Below, one piece after another: positions 17,657 to 25,497 of a DNA stretch of 64,000 bases. This DNA is from Firm-04 sp045596625. Its GTDB lineage: Bacteria; Bacillota; Clostridia; Oscillospirales; Ruminococcaceae. The position numbers and the translations under genes were made by a program. Where the stretch lies: the NCBI GenBank assembly GCA_045596625.1, contig JAZOCU010000054.1:1-64000 (forward strand), given 5' to 3'. The stretch's first letter is position 1; each line of letters begins with the position of its first letter. The notes below the pieces were generated by a model that was not told the DNA's origin, did no database searches, and saw only the letters and a program-made list of their open reading frames with translations.

Positions 17657-17723
17657 TTAAGCAATATAATACAAAAATTAAGCAATATTTAATCTTTCAT
17701 TAACCTTCTCGCTTCAGTATAAT
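17657..17723 (+). promoter_or_regulatory. GH5 promoter with two upstream direct repeats
   Basis: TATAAT at 17718-17723 with a weak -35 TTTCAT (17695-17700, 17-base spacer). Two copies of TTAAGCAATAT (17657-17667 and 17678-17688) stand 21 bases apart just upstream of the -35. A weak -35 with repeats two helical turns apart is the pattern of an activator-controlled promoter. Confidence 0.55.
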
Positions 17724-17814
17724 TAAAATGGAATTTTATTCCGCTTTTTTGTTCATCTTAATATCGATGAACAAGTATTTCATCTATATTTTTACTTTAG
17801 GGGGTTAATTTAAG

Positions 17815-19548
17815 ATGAGAACATTCCACTATCGCAAGCGGAGTCTTGCAACTGCAGCTTTGCTGATTTTCGGACAGCTTGCCATGCTGCCGGCTTCGGC
17901 TGCAAACTTCACAGGCAATCCTATTACAGATTGCGATTATGTCCTGGAGATCAATGAAACCATCGACACCAAAACCAATGTGGTAACATCCTGCGAGGCG
18001 ATCGGTGTACCGCCTACGGCTGTTGTGGATCAGGTCTGGGTCAATGTTACGGGCGAAGCGGGTGCGAACATCATGCCTGCCATCGGCTACACCGCAGAAG
18101 GCTTCAACGAGGACAACTGGTATGCGGATTCCATGATTATTGCGGAATCCAACGGCACCATTATCTTTGATGTGCCGGAAGATGAATATCCCATTCCAAA
18201 TGACTTTATGATCCAGTATTGGTGGGGCGATATTGACGCCATTACCATCAACAGCATCGGCATTAAGGTAGTCAATAATGCGACTATGTTGGGTGATATC
18301 AATGATGATGCCGCTGTTTCTGTTGCGGATGCCATTCTGCTGGCCAGATATCTGACCGAAGATGCCTCACTTGCTGCACCCGCCAATGCGGATCTGGACA
18401 AAAACGGTACGCTCAACGGCATTGATCTGACTTTGCTCAAGCGCGGCATCCTCGATGGGTCGCTGAATAAGATCCCGGAGGATATTACGCCGCCTGTTGC
18501 CGGCGGAGAGGGCTTTGAACAATCCGCCATGGAGTTTGTTGCCAACATCAAGCTGGGCTGGAGCCTTGGCAATACACTGGATTCCACCAGCAACACCGCC
18601 AACTCCGCATATAGCTTTGAAACTGCATGGGGCAACCCCTACACCACCAAAGCCATGATCGACGCCGTCAAAGCAGCAGGCTTCAATACAGTTCGTGTTC
18701 CTGTCAGCTGGGGACAAAAAATGGGAAGTGGCCCCGATTACAAGGTCGATGAAGAATGGATGAATCGTATCTATGAAGTTGTGGGCTATGTCCTTGACAA
18801 CGATATGTACTGTATCCTTAACACGCACCACGATACCGAATGGCAGGTGCCTTCCTACGACAATCTGGATGCACAGAAAGCACAGCTTACGGCTCTTTGG
18901 ACACAGATCGGTCAGAAATTCGGGCACTATGATGAGCATCTGATTTTTGAAACACTCAATGAACCTCGTCTGGTCGGTGATCCCAACGAATGGAACGGCG
19001 GCAATGCAACCGCTCGTGCAGTGGTCAATGAAATGAACGCAACGGCATTGAGTGCCATTCGTGTATCCGGCGGCAACAACGATAAGCGTTTTGTCATGAT
19101 GCCGACTTATTGTGCCTCTCCCATCGCAAGCACTGTAAATGATTTTCAGCTTCCTGATGATGATCATCTGATCGTTTCGATCCATGCCTATGCGCCTTAT
19201 GATTTTGCTTTGAATGTCAACGGCACCGCAAGCTGGGATCAAGGCTCCGGATCCTACGATATCGTACAAAACTTTGAGCGCCTGAAGAATAAGTTCCTCA
19301 GCAAAGGAATCCCTGTCATTATCGGTGAGTTCGGTGCTCTGAGCAAAAATAACGAATCCGAGCGCGCCGAGTGGGTAGAATACTATCTGGCAACAGCATC
19401 CTCTTACGGCATCCCCTGCATCTGGTGGGATAACGGTGCATTCAGTGGCAGCGGTGAGCTGTTCGGCTTGCTCAACCGTCATACCTGCACCATCACTTAT
19501 CCCGAAATTATGGCAGCAATGCTCAGAGGTGTTTCCTCCCGCGGCTAA
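17815..19548 (+). CDS. secreted GH5 endoglucanase with internal dockerin
   Basis: 577 aa. Order: signal peptide (1-29), an N-terminal beta domain of unknown carbohydrate-binding type (about 33-155), dockerin (159-213, loops DINDDAAVSVADA and DLDKNGTLNGIDL), then a GH5 barrel (about 235-575), closest by eye to subfamily 4. Catalytic residues are Glu383 in ETLNEPR (acid/base) and Glu505 in IIGEFGAL (nucleophile); HAYAPY (457-462) is a further family motif. It is probably an endo-beta-1,4-glucanase or a xyloglucanase. The dockerin between two domains is like that of the SGNH esterase, and its helix motifs also resemble it. AGGGGG precedes the ATG and a leader of about 90 bases follows the promoter. 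A single-gene unit. Confidence 0.92.
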   Translation: MRTFHYRKRSLATAALLIFGQLAMLPASAANFTGNPITDCDYVLEINETIDTKTNVVTSCEAIGVPPTAVVDQVWVNVTGEAGANIMPAIGYTAEGFNEDNWYADSMIIAESNGTIIFDVPEDEYPIPNDFMIQYWWGDIDAITINSIGIKVVNNATMLGDINDDAAVSVADAILLARYLTEDASLAAPANADLDKNGTLNGIDLTLLKRGILDGSLNKIPEDITPPVAGGEGFEQSAMEFVANIKLGWSLGNTLDSTSNTANSAYSFETAWGNPYTTKAMIDAVKAAGFNTVRVPVSWGQKMGSGPDYKVDEEWMNRIYEVVGYVLDNDMYCILNTHHDTEWQVPSYDNLDAQKAQLTALWTQIGQKFGHYDEHLIFETLNEPRLVGDPNEWNGGNATARAVVNEMNATALSAIRVSGGNNDKRFVMMPTYCASPIASTVNDFQLPDDDHLIVSIHAYAPYDFALNVNGTASWDQGSGSYDIVQNFERLKNKFLSKGIPVIIGEFGALSKNNESERAEWVEYYLATASSYGIPCIWWDNGAFSGSGELFGLLNRHTCTITYPEIMAAMLRGVSSRG

Positions 19549-19579
19549 CGGAAAGCTCTATGGTGTAAAACAGTAATAA

Positions 19580-19624
19580 AAAAGGAAGCGACCCTATATG
19601 CAAGGATCGCTTCCTTTTGTTTTG
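19580..19624. terminator. bidirectional terminator after the GH5 gene
   Basis: AAAAGGAAGCGA (19580-19591) pairs with TCGCTTCCTTTT (19607-19618), then GTTTTG. On the minus strand it can end the zinc-ribbon gene. Confidence 0.8.
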
Positions 19625-19639
19625 TGAGAAGAACGTAGT

Positions 19640-19846
19640 TCATCGTAAACTTGTACCGCAGAATTCGCAGAAATTCCCCGATGCTGTTGCACCGCATTCC
19701 GGACAAATGATCGCTGTAACGATCGGACCTGCGGGCTGCTGTTGCTGCTTCTTTTGCTTGTCACTGATCACCTTTGCCGCAAGTCCGATGGCACCGGCTG
19801 CGACTAAAGCCTTCAGAAGGGTGCTGCCATGTCTGTGTGCTGCCAT
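19640..19846 (-). CDS. small zinc-ribbon protein
   Basis: 68 aa. Hydrophobic N-terminal helix (about 9-26, LLKALVAAGAIGLAAKV), a Lys/Gln-rich linker (QKKQQQQ) and a C-terminal zinc ribbon with two CxxC-type pairs (CPECG ... CEFCG, residues about 48-64). AAGGAG precedes the ATG. Function unknown; such proteins are common, often membrane-associated regulators or assembly factors. It is a single gene facing the GH5 gene across a terminator. Confidence 0.7.
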   Translation of the reverse strand: MAAHRHGSTLLKALVAAGAIGLAAKVISDKQKKQQQQPAGPIVTAIICPECGATASGNFCEFCGTSLR

Positions 19847-19981
19847 AACATTTACTCCTTTCCAATCGCAAACGAGATTTTTTATGTTTTTATCATATCA
19901 CAAATCATAAAAAAAAGCAAGACGAATATAAGACCATCAGCACGAAATCAGACGAAAAAATCGCAGATCCCTTCGGATATC

Positions 19982-20010
19982 TTGACATATCTCCTGTTTT
20001 ATGGTATCTT
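19982..20010 (+). promoter_or_regulatory. promoter of the lipoprotein pair
   Basis: TTGACA (19982-19987), 17-base spacer, TATCTT (20005-20010). Confidence 0.7.
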
Positions 20011-20069
20011 TATTTGGGGTAGTTTACGAACTGCCTGTACCATGTGAAAATTCGAAAGGAGAAATTTCG

Positions 20070-20714
20070 ATGTATCATGCAATCATGCGCAGATGCGCTG
20101 CACTCCTTTTTTGTGGGGGACTAGCTTTCTCTATGACTGCCTGCAACAAAGATGACGGTATCATCACCGAGGACGAAATGCCTTATGGCGCTACTATGGC
20201 TGTCAATACAGACGATTATATCCTGCCGGTGCAATATGATTACCGCTTTATCACCGAAGATATGCTGGATGTAATTACCCGCTATTATTATGCCATCCAG
20301 ACACAGAATGTCGAATTGTTCGAAGAAGTGCAATTCCCGCTGTATCACGATTATCAGCTCGATGAAGTGCTGGACGGGCAATACACCGATAAAGTGATTC
20401 TCGAAAACACCCATAAGGCAATCACTGATTTCAACGAAGGCGATTTTGCCTTCTCCTTTATCGATATTACCGATGCCGAAAAAGGACAGGAATACACCAC
20501 CAGCGCCACACTGCTGGAGATCATGGACAGCCTTTCCGAGGAAAAAGACGGTACAAAGATCTCGAAGAAAATCAAGAATTTCTATGAGCTGACCGTCACC
20601 CGCTTTATCGCAGATGCCGGCTCGAACATGAAGGGCGAAACAAATAAGGCGCTGCAGGGCGAAAAGCTGTTCGTATTTGAGTGTGAAGGTCAATGGTATA
20701 TCCTTTATTGCTAA
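20070..20714 (+). CDS. hypothetical lipoprotein, 214 aa
   Basis: The N-terminus is a lipoprotein signal with lipobox SMTAC (Cys25 after a hydrophobic core). The rest is acidic, helix-rich and unrecognised, with ITRYYYAIQTQNVELFEE (about 68-85), reminiscent of small DUF-type extracellular proteins of the NTF2-like kind; that is only a guess. AAAGGAG precedes the ATG; a longer frame starting at 20001 lies on the promoter. The next gene begins 10 bases later and also encodes a small lipoprotein of similar layout, so the two are one operon and possibly distant paralogs. Confidence 0.75.
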   Translation: MYHAIMRRCAALLFCGGLAFSMTACNKDDGIITEDEMPYGATMAVNTDDYILPVQYDYRFITEDMLDVITRYYYAIQTQNVELFEEVQFPLYHDYQLDEVLDGQYTDKVILENTHKAITDFNEGDFAFSFIDITDAEKGQEYTTSATLLEIMDSLSEEKDGTKISKKIKNFYELTVTRFIADAGSNMKGETNKALQGEKLFVFECEGQWYILYC

Positions 20715-20724
20715 GGAGATAGAT

Positions 20725-21294
20725 ATGCGAAAAGTTTTTTTATTTGTTTCCGCTTTGATGCTACTGACCATGAGCAGCTGTGAGAACACCTCCTCAGGAT
20801 CCGAGCCGCCGCAGGATGGTATTGTGTTGCAATATGAGGAAGATCAGTTTGATGCTGCCTATGCAGAATGCATCAAACGCTATTTTGAAGCGCTGGAGAA
20901 ATCGGATTTTACCGGTTATGAGGAAACGGTTTATCCACCTTATCAGATCGTATATGCTTCGTTCTTGGAATCCAACGGCTCTGATCTCGAAACTTCCTTC
21001 CAAAGCATGAAGAAGCAGTTCGATGAAGATGGCTATGAAAACTGGGCATTCACAAAGCTGGAGCTTTCCTACTGCGCTACCGAAGATGTAGACAATTTCT
21101 TTGAAACATGGATCAATGCCGGCATTTTCGATGAAGCCTTTGCCAATGACTGCAAAGCCGATGCCACGGAGATCCGTGATGTACAGTTTACGCTGTATGC
21201 GCAGTACGAAGGGGATGATTATACCGTTCCTGTTGTACAGAACGGCGAAATGATCATGCTCAAAACCGATGCGGGCTGCTATCTCATCGGCTGA
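20725..21294 (+). CDS. hypothetical lipoprotein, 189 aa
   Basis: Lipoprotein signal with lipobox TMSSC (Cys19). Acidic mature part with a segment (IKRYFEALEKSDFTGYEETVYPPYQIVY) that has the same layout as ITRYYYAIQTQNVELFEEVQFPLYHDY of the preceding lipoprotein, suggesting paralogy. AAGGAGAT precedes the ATG at 20725. Function unknown; probably attached to the outer face of the membrane. I see no terminator after it before the pgk promoter. Confidence 0.75.
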   Translation: MRKVFLFVSALMLLTMSSCENTSSGSEPPQDGIVLQYEEDQFDAAYAECIKRYFEALEKSDFTGYEETVYPPYQIVYASFLESNGSDLETSFQSMKKQFDEDGYENWAFTKLELSYCATEDVDNFFETWINAGIFDEAFANDCKADATEIRDVQFTLYAQYEGDDYTVPVVQNGEMIMLKTDAGCYLIG

Positions 21295-21381
21295 GCCGAA
21301 GCTGTGCCGCATCTTTGGCGGTTTGGACAAAAGCACGCCAAGAACACTGCGAAAATTTTTCGGTAGAATTTGCGTAACCTC

Positions 21382-21410
21382 TTGCCAAATTGCGTAAAAT
21401 AGTGTACAAT
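21382..21410 (+). promoter_or_regulatory. promoter of the glycolytic cluster
   Basis: TTGCCA (21382-21387), 17-base spacer, TACAAT (21405-21410), 77 bases before pgk. Confidence 0.7.
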
Positions 21411-21486
21411 ATAGATTGGTTGTGAAAAGCTTCACAATCTTATTCCCAAGGATCCAAAATTTACTTTATGAAAGGATGTTTTTCAT

Positions 21487-22707
21487 ATGGCAGGTTTGAA
21501 TAAGGTAACGGTTGATGACATTCAGGCAAAGGGCAAAAAGATTCTTGTCCGCTGCGATTTCAATGTTCCGCTGAAGGACGGCGTCATCACCAATGACAAT
21601 CGTATCACTGCTGCACTCCCCACCATCAAGAAGCTGCTGGCAGAAGGCGGCAAGGTCGTTTTGTGCTCTCATCTTGGCAAGCCCAAGAACGGTCCGGAGG
21701 ACAAGTTCTCTCTGGCTCCCGTCGCTGCACGTCTGGCTGAGCTGGTGGATACCAAGGTCGTTTTCGCTAAGGATGACACCGTTGTCGGCGAAAACGCAAA
21801 GAAGGCTGTTGCCGAAATGAACGAGGGCGAAATCGTGCTGCTGGAGAACACTCGTTTCCGCGGTGCTGAGGAAACCAAAAATGCAGAAGGCTTCGCTTCC
21901 GAGCTGGCTGATCTGGTTGACAATCAGGTATTTGTCATGGATGCTTTCGGATCTGCACACCGCGCACACGCTTCTACTGCCGGTGTTGCTTCCTATGTAA
22001 AGGAAACTGCTGTTGGTTATCTGATGCAGAAAGAGATCCAGTATCTCGGTAATGCCGTTGAGGTTCCCGCACGTCCCTTCGTTGCCATTCTCGGCGGTGC
22101 AAAGGTAGCTGATAAACTGAATGTTATCTCCAACCTGCTGGAGAAGTGCGATACCCTTATCATCGGCGGCGGTATGGCTTATACCTTCATCAAAGCACAG
22201 GGCGGCTCCATCGGTACCTCTCTGGTTGATGAGGAGAAGATCGACTACTGCAAGGAGATGCTTGCAAAGGCAGAATCTCTGGGCAAGAAGATCTTGTTGC
22301 CTGTGGATACTGTGATCGCATCCGAATTCCCGAATCCTATTGACGGCGAGATCGCTGTGGATGTTTGCGAATCCTGTGCAATTCCTGCTGATAAAATGGG
22401 TCTCGATATCGGCCCCAAGACCGCAGCACTGTTTGCTGAAGCTGCAAAGTCCGCCAAGACTGTTGTATGGAACGGCCCGATGGGTGTATTCGAGAATCCT
22501 ACTCTGAAGAAGGGTACCGTTGCTGTCTGCGAGGCTCTGGCTGAGGCAGATGCTACCACCATCATCGGCGGCGGCGATTCCGCTACTGCAGCAATCCAGC
22601 TTGGCTTCGCTGATAAGATGAGCCACATCTCTACCGGCGGCGGCGCTTCCCTTGAGTATCTGGAGGGCAAGATCCTGCCCGGCGTTGCTGTTATCGCAGA
22701 GAAATAA
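21487..22707 (+). CDS. pgk: phosphoglycerate kinase
   Basis: 406 aa, full length. It transfers phosphate from 1,3-bisphosphoglycerate to ADP in lower glycolysis. Seen: RCDFNVPL (about 21-28), SHLGKPK, the hinge region around GGAKVADKL (about 205-213), and the nucleotide-binding GGGDSATA near 358-365. AAAGGATG stands before the ATG. It heads a run of glycolytic genes: pgk, a small unknown gene, tpiA, gpmI. Hairpins after pgk and tpiA may adjust the relative amounts. Codon use is strongly biased to frequent codons, as expected for a highly expressed gene. Confidence 0.98.
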   Translation: MAGLNKVTVDDIQAKGKKILVRCDFNVPLKDGVITNDNRITAALPTIKKLLAEGGKVVLCSHLGKPKNGPEDKFSLAPVAARLAELVDTKVVFAKDDTVVGENAKKAVAEMNEGEIVLLENTRFRGAEETKNAEGFASELADLVDNQVFVMDAFGSAHRAHASTAGVASYVKETAVGYLMQKEIQYLGNAVEVPARPFVAILGGAKVADKLNVISNLLEKCDTLIIGGGMAYTFIKAQGGSIGTSLVDEEKIDYCKEMLAKAESLGKKILLPVDTVIASEFPNPIDGEIAVDVCESCAIPADKMGLDIGPKTAALFAEAAKSAKTVVWNGPMGVFENPTLKKGTVAVCEALAEADATTIIGGGDSATAAIQLGFADKMSHISTGGGASLEYLEGKILPGVAVIAEK

Positions 22708-22723
22708 GAAAACAGATCCGATT

Positions 22724-22757
22724 CGGGCGAATATACTGCTGTATTCGCCCGATTTTG
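22724..22757 (+). terminator. hairpin after pgk
   Basis: CGGGCGAATA (22724-22733) pairs with TATTCGCCCG (22742-22751) followed by only ATTTT. A weak terminator or a processing or attenuating hairpin. Confidence 0.5.
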
Positions 22758-22776
22758 GTGTGTGATGGAGGTTAAA

Positions 22777-22983
22777 ATGGAAACCGGTTATATCGTTACA
22801 TTTTCTAACGGCAATGGGGTGCAGAAAGCCGAATTCAATGATTTTTACAAGGCTCTGGAGTTCTATACCATGCAGACGGCGAATCGCTGGCACTCTGTCA
22901 TTATGGCGGATAACGCAAAGCAGGTCCTGTTGGAATACCACTATTGCCACATGATGAAGGATATTGTACCTCCATTCAGATAA
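22777..22983 (+). CDS. small hypothetical protein between pgk and tpiA
   Basis: 68 aa (METGYIVTFSNGNG...). Ribosome site GGAGG ends five bases before ATG 22777; longer frames from 22762/22765 would cover the ribosome site. Soluble, mixed alpha/beta, with a KAEFNDFYKALEFY helix. Unrecognised. The length, ribosome site and position between two glycolytic genes support a real gene, perhaps a small regulator or binding partner of a glycolytic enzyme; that is speculation. Confidence 0.6.
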   Translation: METGYIVTFSNGNGVQKAEFNDFYKALEFYTMQTANRWHSVIMADNAKQVLLEYHYCHMMKDIVPPFR

Positions 22984-23040
22984 GTTCTGTATTTCTTGTG
23001 AATTCATTCAAATCCGATCAAACATAAAGGAGTGTTTCCC

Positions 23041-23808
23041 ATGAATAAGAATCTGAGAAAGGCTGTCATTGCCGGCAACTGGAAAATGAATATGGATCGA
23101 AAGGGCGCTGAGAAGCTCATCAACGAGCTGAAGCCCATTGCTGCCGATAAGACCTGCGATGTTGTGATCTGCGTTCCTTACACTGATCTGGAAACCGCAC
23201 TTCGCCTGACTGAAGGCACCAATATCGCTGTGGGCGCCGAGAACTGCCACTTCAAAAAGAGCGGCGCTTTCACCGGCGAGATCGCTGCTGATATGCTCAA
23301 AGAAATGGGCGTAGAATATGTCATCATCGGCCACTCTGAGCGCAGACAGTATTTCGCTGAGACCGATCTGACCGTAAACCGTCGTGTCAAGGCTGCTCTG
23401 GCAGCCGGCTTGAAGGTCATTCTCTGCGTAGGCGAAATGCTCTCCGAGCGTGAGGATGGCATCACTGAAGATGTTGTAGAGCTGCAGACCATTGCTGCTT
23501 TCACCGGCATCTCCGCTGAAGATGCCAAGAATGTAATCATCGCTTATGAGCCTGTATGGGCAATCGGCACCGGCAAAACCGCTACCGCTGAGCAAGCAGA
23601 GGAAGTCTGTGCATTCATCCGCGGTATTGTCGCAAAGCGTTATGATCAGGCGATCGCTGATGGTATGACCATTCAGTACGGCGGCTCCATGAACGAAAAG
23701 AATGCTGCTGAGCTGCTGGCTAAGGAGAACATTGACGGCGGTCTGATCGGTGGTGCATCTCTGGTCGCCGAGAAGTTTGGCGTGCTGCTGGCTGAGGCTT
23801 CCAAATAA
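23041..23808 (+). CDS. tpiA: triosephosphate isomerase
   Basis: 255 aa, full length. It interconverts dihydroxyacetone phosphate and glyceraldehyde 3-phosphate. Seen: GNWKMN (residues 14-19 with the substrate Lys), IIGHSERR (catalytic His about 99), YEPVWAIGTG (catalytic Glu about 170) and YGGSMN near the phosphate-binding loop. AAGGAG precedes ATG 23041. It lies between the small unknown gene and gpmI in the same direction. Confidence 0.98.
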   Translation: MNKNLRKAVIAGNWKMNMDRKGAEKLINELKPIAADKTCDVVICVPYTDLETALRLTEGTNIAVGAENCHFKKSGAFTGEIAADMLKEMGVEYVIIGHSERRQYFAETDLTVNRRVKAALAAGLKVILCVGEMLSEREDGITEDVVELQTIAAFTGISAEDAKNVIIAYEPVWAIGTGKTATAEQAEEVCAFIRGIVAKRYDQAIADGMTIQYGGSMNEKNAAELLAKENIDGGLIGGASLVAEKFGVLLAEASK

Positions 23809-23840
23809 GCCAATTGCATATTACCACACACAAGTCGATG

Positions 23841-23869
23841 CAGGAGACCCGCAAAAGGTCTCCTGTGTT
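23841..23869 (+). other. hairpin between tpiA and gpmI
   Basis: CAGGAGACC (23841-23849) pairs with GGTCTCCTG (23857-23865), followed by TGTTT. There are too few T for a strong terminator, so it may be a processing site or a partial terminator within the cluster. Confidence 0.45.
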
Positions 23870-23903
23870 TGCATATCAATCGGATAGAAAGGAAATTTGA
23901 CTT

Positions 23904-25424
23904 ATGACAAAAGCCCCTGTTGCTTTGTTGATTATGGATGGCTTCGGCATCAACAAAGATGCCTACGGCAATGCCATTACTGCGGCGGCCACGCCCAATC
24001 TCGACCGCTATTTTGCAGCCTATCCCAACACCACTATCGGTGCATCCGGTTTGGATGTGGGCTTGCCGGATGGACAGATGGGTAACTCCGAAGTCGGACA
24101 CACCAATATCGGTGCAGGCAGAATCGTGTACCAGATGCTGGTAAAGATCTCCAAGTCCATTCAGGACGGTGATTTCTATGAAAATCCTGCTCTGGTTGCC
24201 GCAATGAACAATGCCAAGGAAAAAGGTACTGCCCTGCATCTGATGGGTCTGCTCTCTCCCGGCGGCGTCCACAGCCATATGACACATATGTATGGTTTGT
24301 GCGAAATGGCAAAACGATTCGGCATTGATAAGGTCTATGTTCACGCATTCCTCGATGGCCGTGATGTACCGCCTTCCTCTGCCGCCGAGTATATGGAAGA
24401 GGCTGTTGCCGAGCTGGATAAGATCGGTGTAGGCAAAGTCGCTACGGTTATGGGGCGTTTCTATGCTATGGATCGTGATAATGCATGGGATCGTGTTGAG
24501 AAGGCATATGCCGCTATGGTATATGGTGAAGGCGTTACAGGCTGCTGCCCTGTAAAGGCTATCAAGGATTCTTATGAAAACGGTGTAACGGATGAGTTTA
24601 TGCTGCCTACGGTTACAGATGCCAACGGTATGATCCATGCCAATGACAGCGTTGTATTCTTCAATTTCCGTCCCGATCGGGCAAGACAGATCACCCGCGC
24701 TTTTGTTGATGCAGACTTTGCCGGATTTGAACGCAGAAACGGATTCTTCCCTGTGCATTTCGTTTGCATGGCACAATATGATGCTACCATGCCCAATGTT
24801 TCCGTAGCATTCCCGCCCGAGGCTCTGGATATGACTTTGGGTGAATATCTGAGCAAATGCGGCAAGACACAGCTTCGTATTGCAGAAACTCAGAAATATG
24901 CCCACGTTACCTTCTTCTTCAATGGCGGTGAAGAGCGGCAGTTCGAGGGGGAAGACAGAATCCTGATCAAGTCTCCCGATGTTGCCACCTTTGATATGAA
25001 GCCTGAAATGAGCGCTTATGAGGTTACCGATGCGGTTCTGGAAGCGATCGCTGCCGATAAATATGATGTGATCATCTTAAACTATGCGAACTGCGACATG
25101 GTTGGTCACACCGGTATTTTTGATGCTGCCAAGGCTGCTGTCGAGGCGGTAGATACCTGCATCGGCAAGGTTGCCGACGCCGTTCTTGCCAAGGGCGGTA
25201 AGGTGTTGATCACTGCTGACCACGGTAATGCAGACAAAATGTATGAGCCGGATGGTGCACCCTTTACTGCACACACCACTTATCCTGTGCCTTTTATCGT
25301 TGCCGGCGAAGGCGACTGCAAGCTGCGTGAAACCGGTGTACTGGCTGATATTGCACCTACCATGCTGAAAATGCTTGGGCTGCCTCAGCCGAAAGAAATG
25401 ACCGGTCAGTCTATGATCCTGTAA
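23904..25424 (+). CDS. gpmI: 2,3-bisphosphoglycerate-independent phosphoglycerate mutase
   Basis: 506 aa, full length for the metal-dependent (alkaline phosphatase superfamily) type. It interconverts 3- and 2-phosphoglycerate. Seen: LIMDGFGINKDAYGNAI near the N-terminus, MGNSEVGHTNIGAGR (about 59-73) with the catalytic Ser, FLDGRDVPP, NFRPDRARQ and TADHGNADKM near 430. The ribosome site GAAAGGAAA precedes the ATG. Last gene of the glycolytic cluster, closed by a strong terminator. Confidence 0.98.
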   Translation: MTKAPVALLIMDGFGINKDAYGNAITAAATPNLDRYFAAYPNTTIGASGLDVGLPDGQMGNSEVGHTNIGAGRIVYQMLVKISKSIQDGDFYENPALVAAMNNAKEKGTALHLMGLLSPGGVHSHMTHMYGLCEMAKRFGIDKVYVHAFLDGRDVPPSSAAEYMEEAVAELDKIGVGKVATVMGRFYAMDRDNAWDRVEKAYAAMVYGEGVTGCCPVKAIKDSYENGVTDEFMLPTVTDANGMIHANDSVVFFNFRPDRARQITRAFVDADFAGFERRNGFFPVHFVCMAQYDATMPNVSVAFPPEALDMTLGEYLSKCGKTQLRIAETQKYAHVTFFFNGGEERQFEGEDRILIKSPDVATFDMKPEMSAYEVTDAVLEAIAADKYDVIILNYANCDMVGHTGIFDAAKAAVEAVDTCIGKVADAVLAKGGKVLITADHGNADKMYEPDGAPFTAHTTYPVPFIVAGEGDCKLRETGVLADIAPTMLKMLGLPQPKEMTGQSMIL

Positions 25425-25452
25425 GCGGATCCCTCATAAAGTATATTATAAC

Positions 25453-25497
25453 AAAAACACACAGTATGCTGTTCGCAGCACACTGTGTGTTTTTTTG
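25453..25497. terminator. bidirectional terminator between gpmI and murF
   Basis: AAAAACACACAGT-TGCTG (25453-25472) pairs with CAGCA-ACTGTGTGTTTTT (25475-25494), with T on both outer sides; it serves the two convergent genes. Confidence 0.9.
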
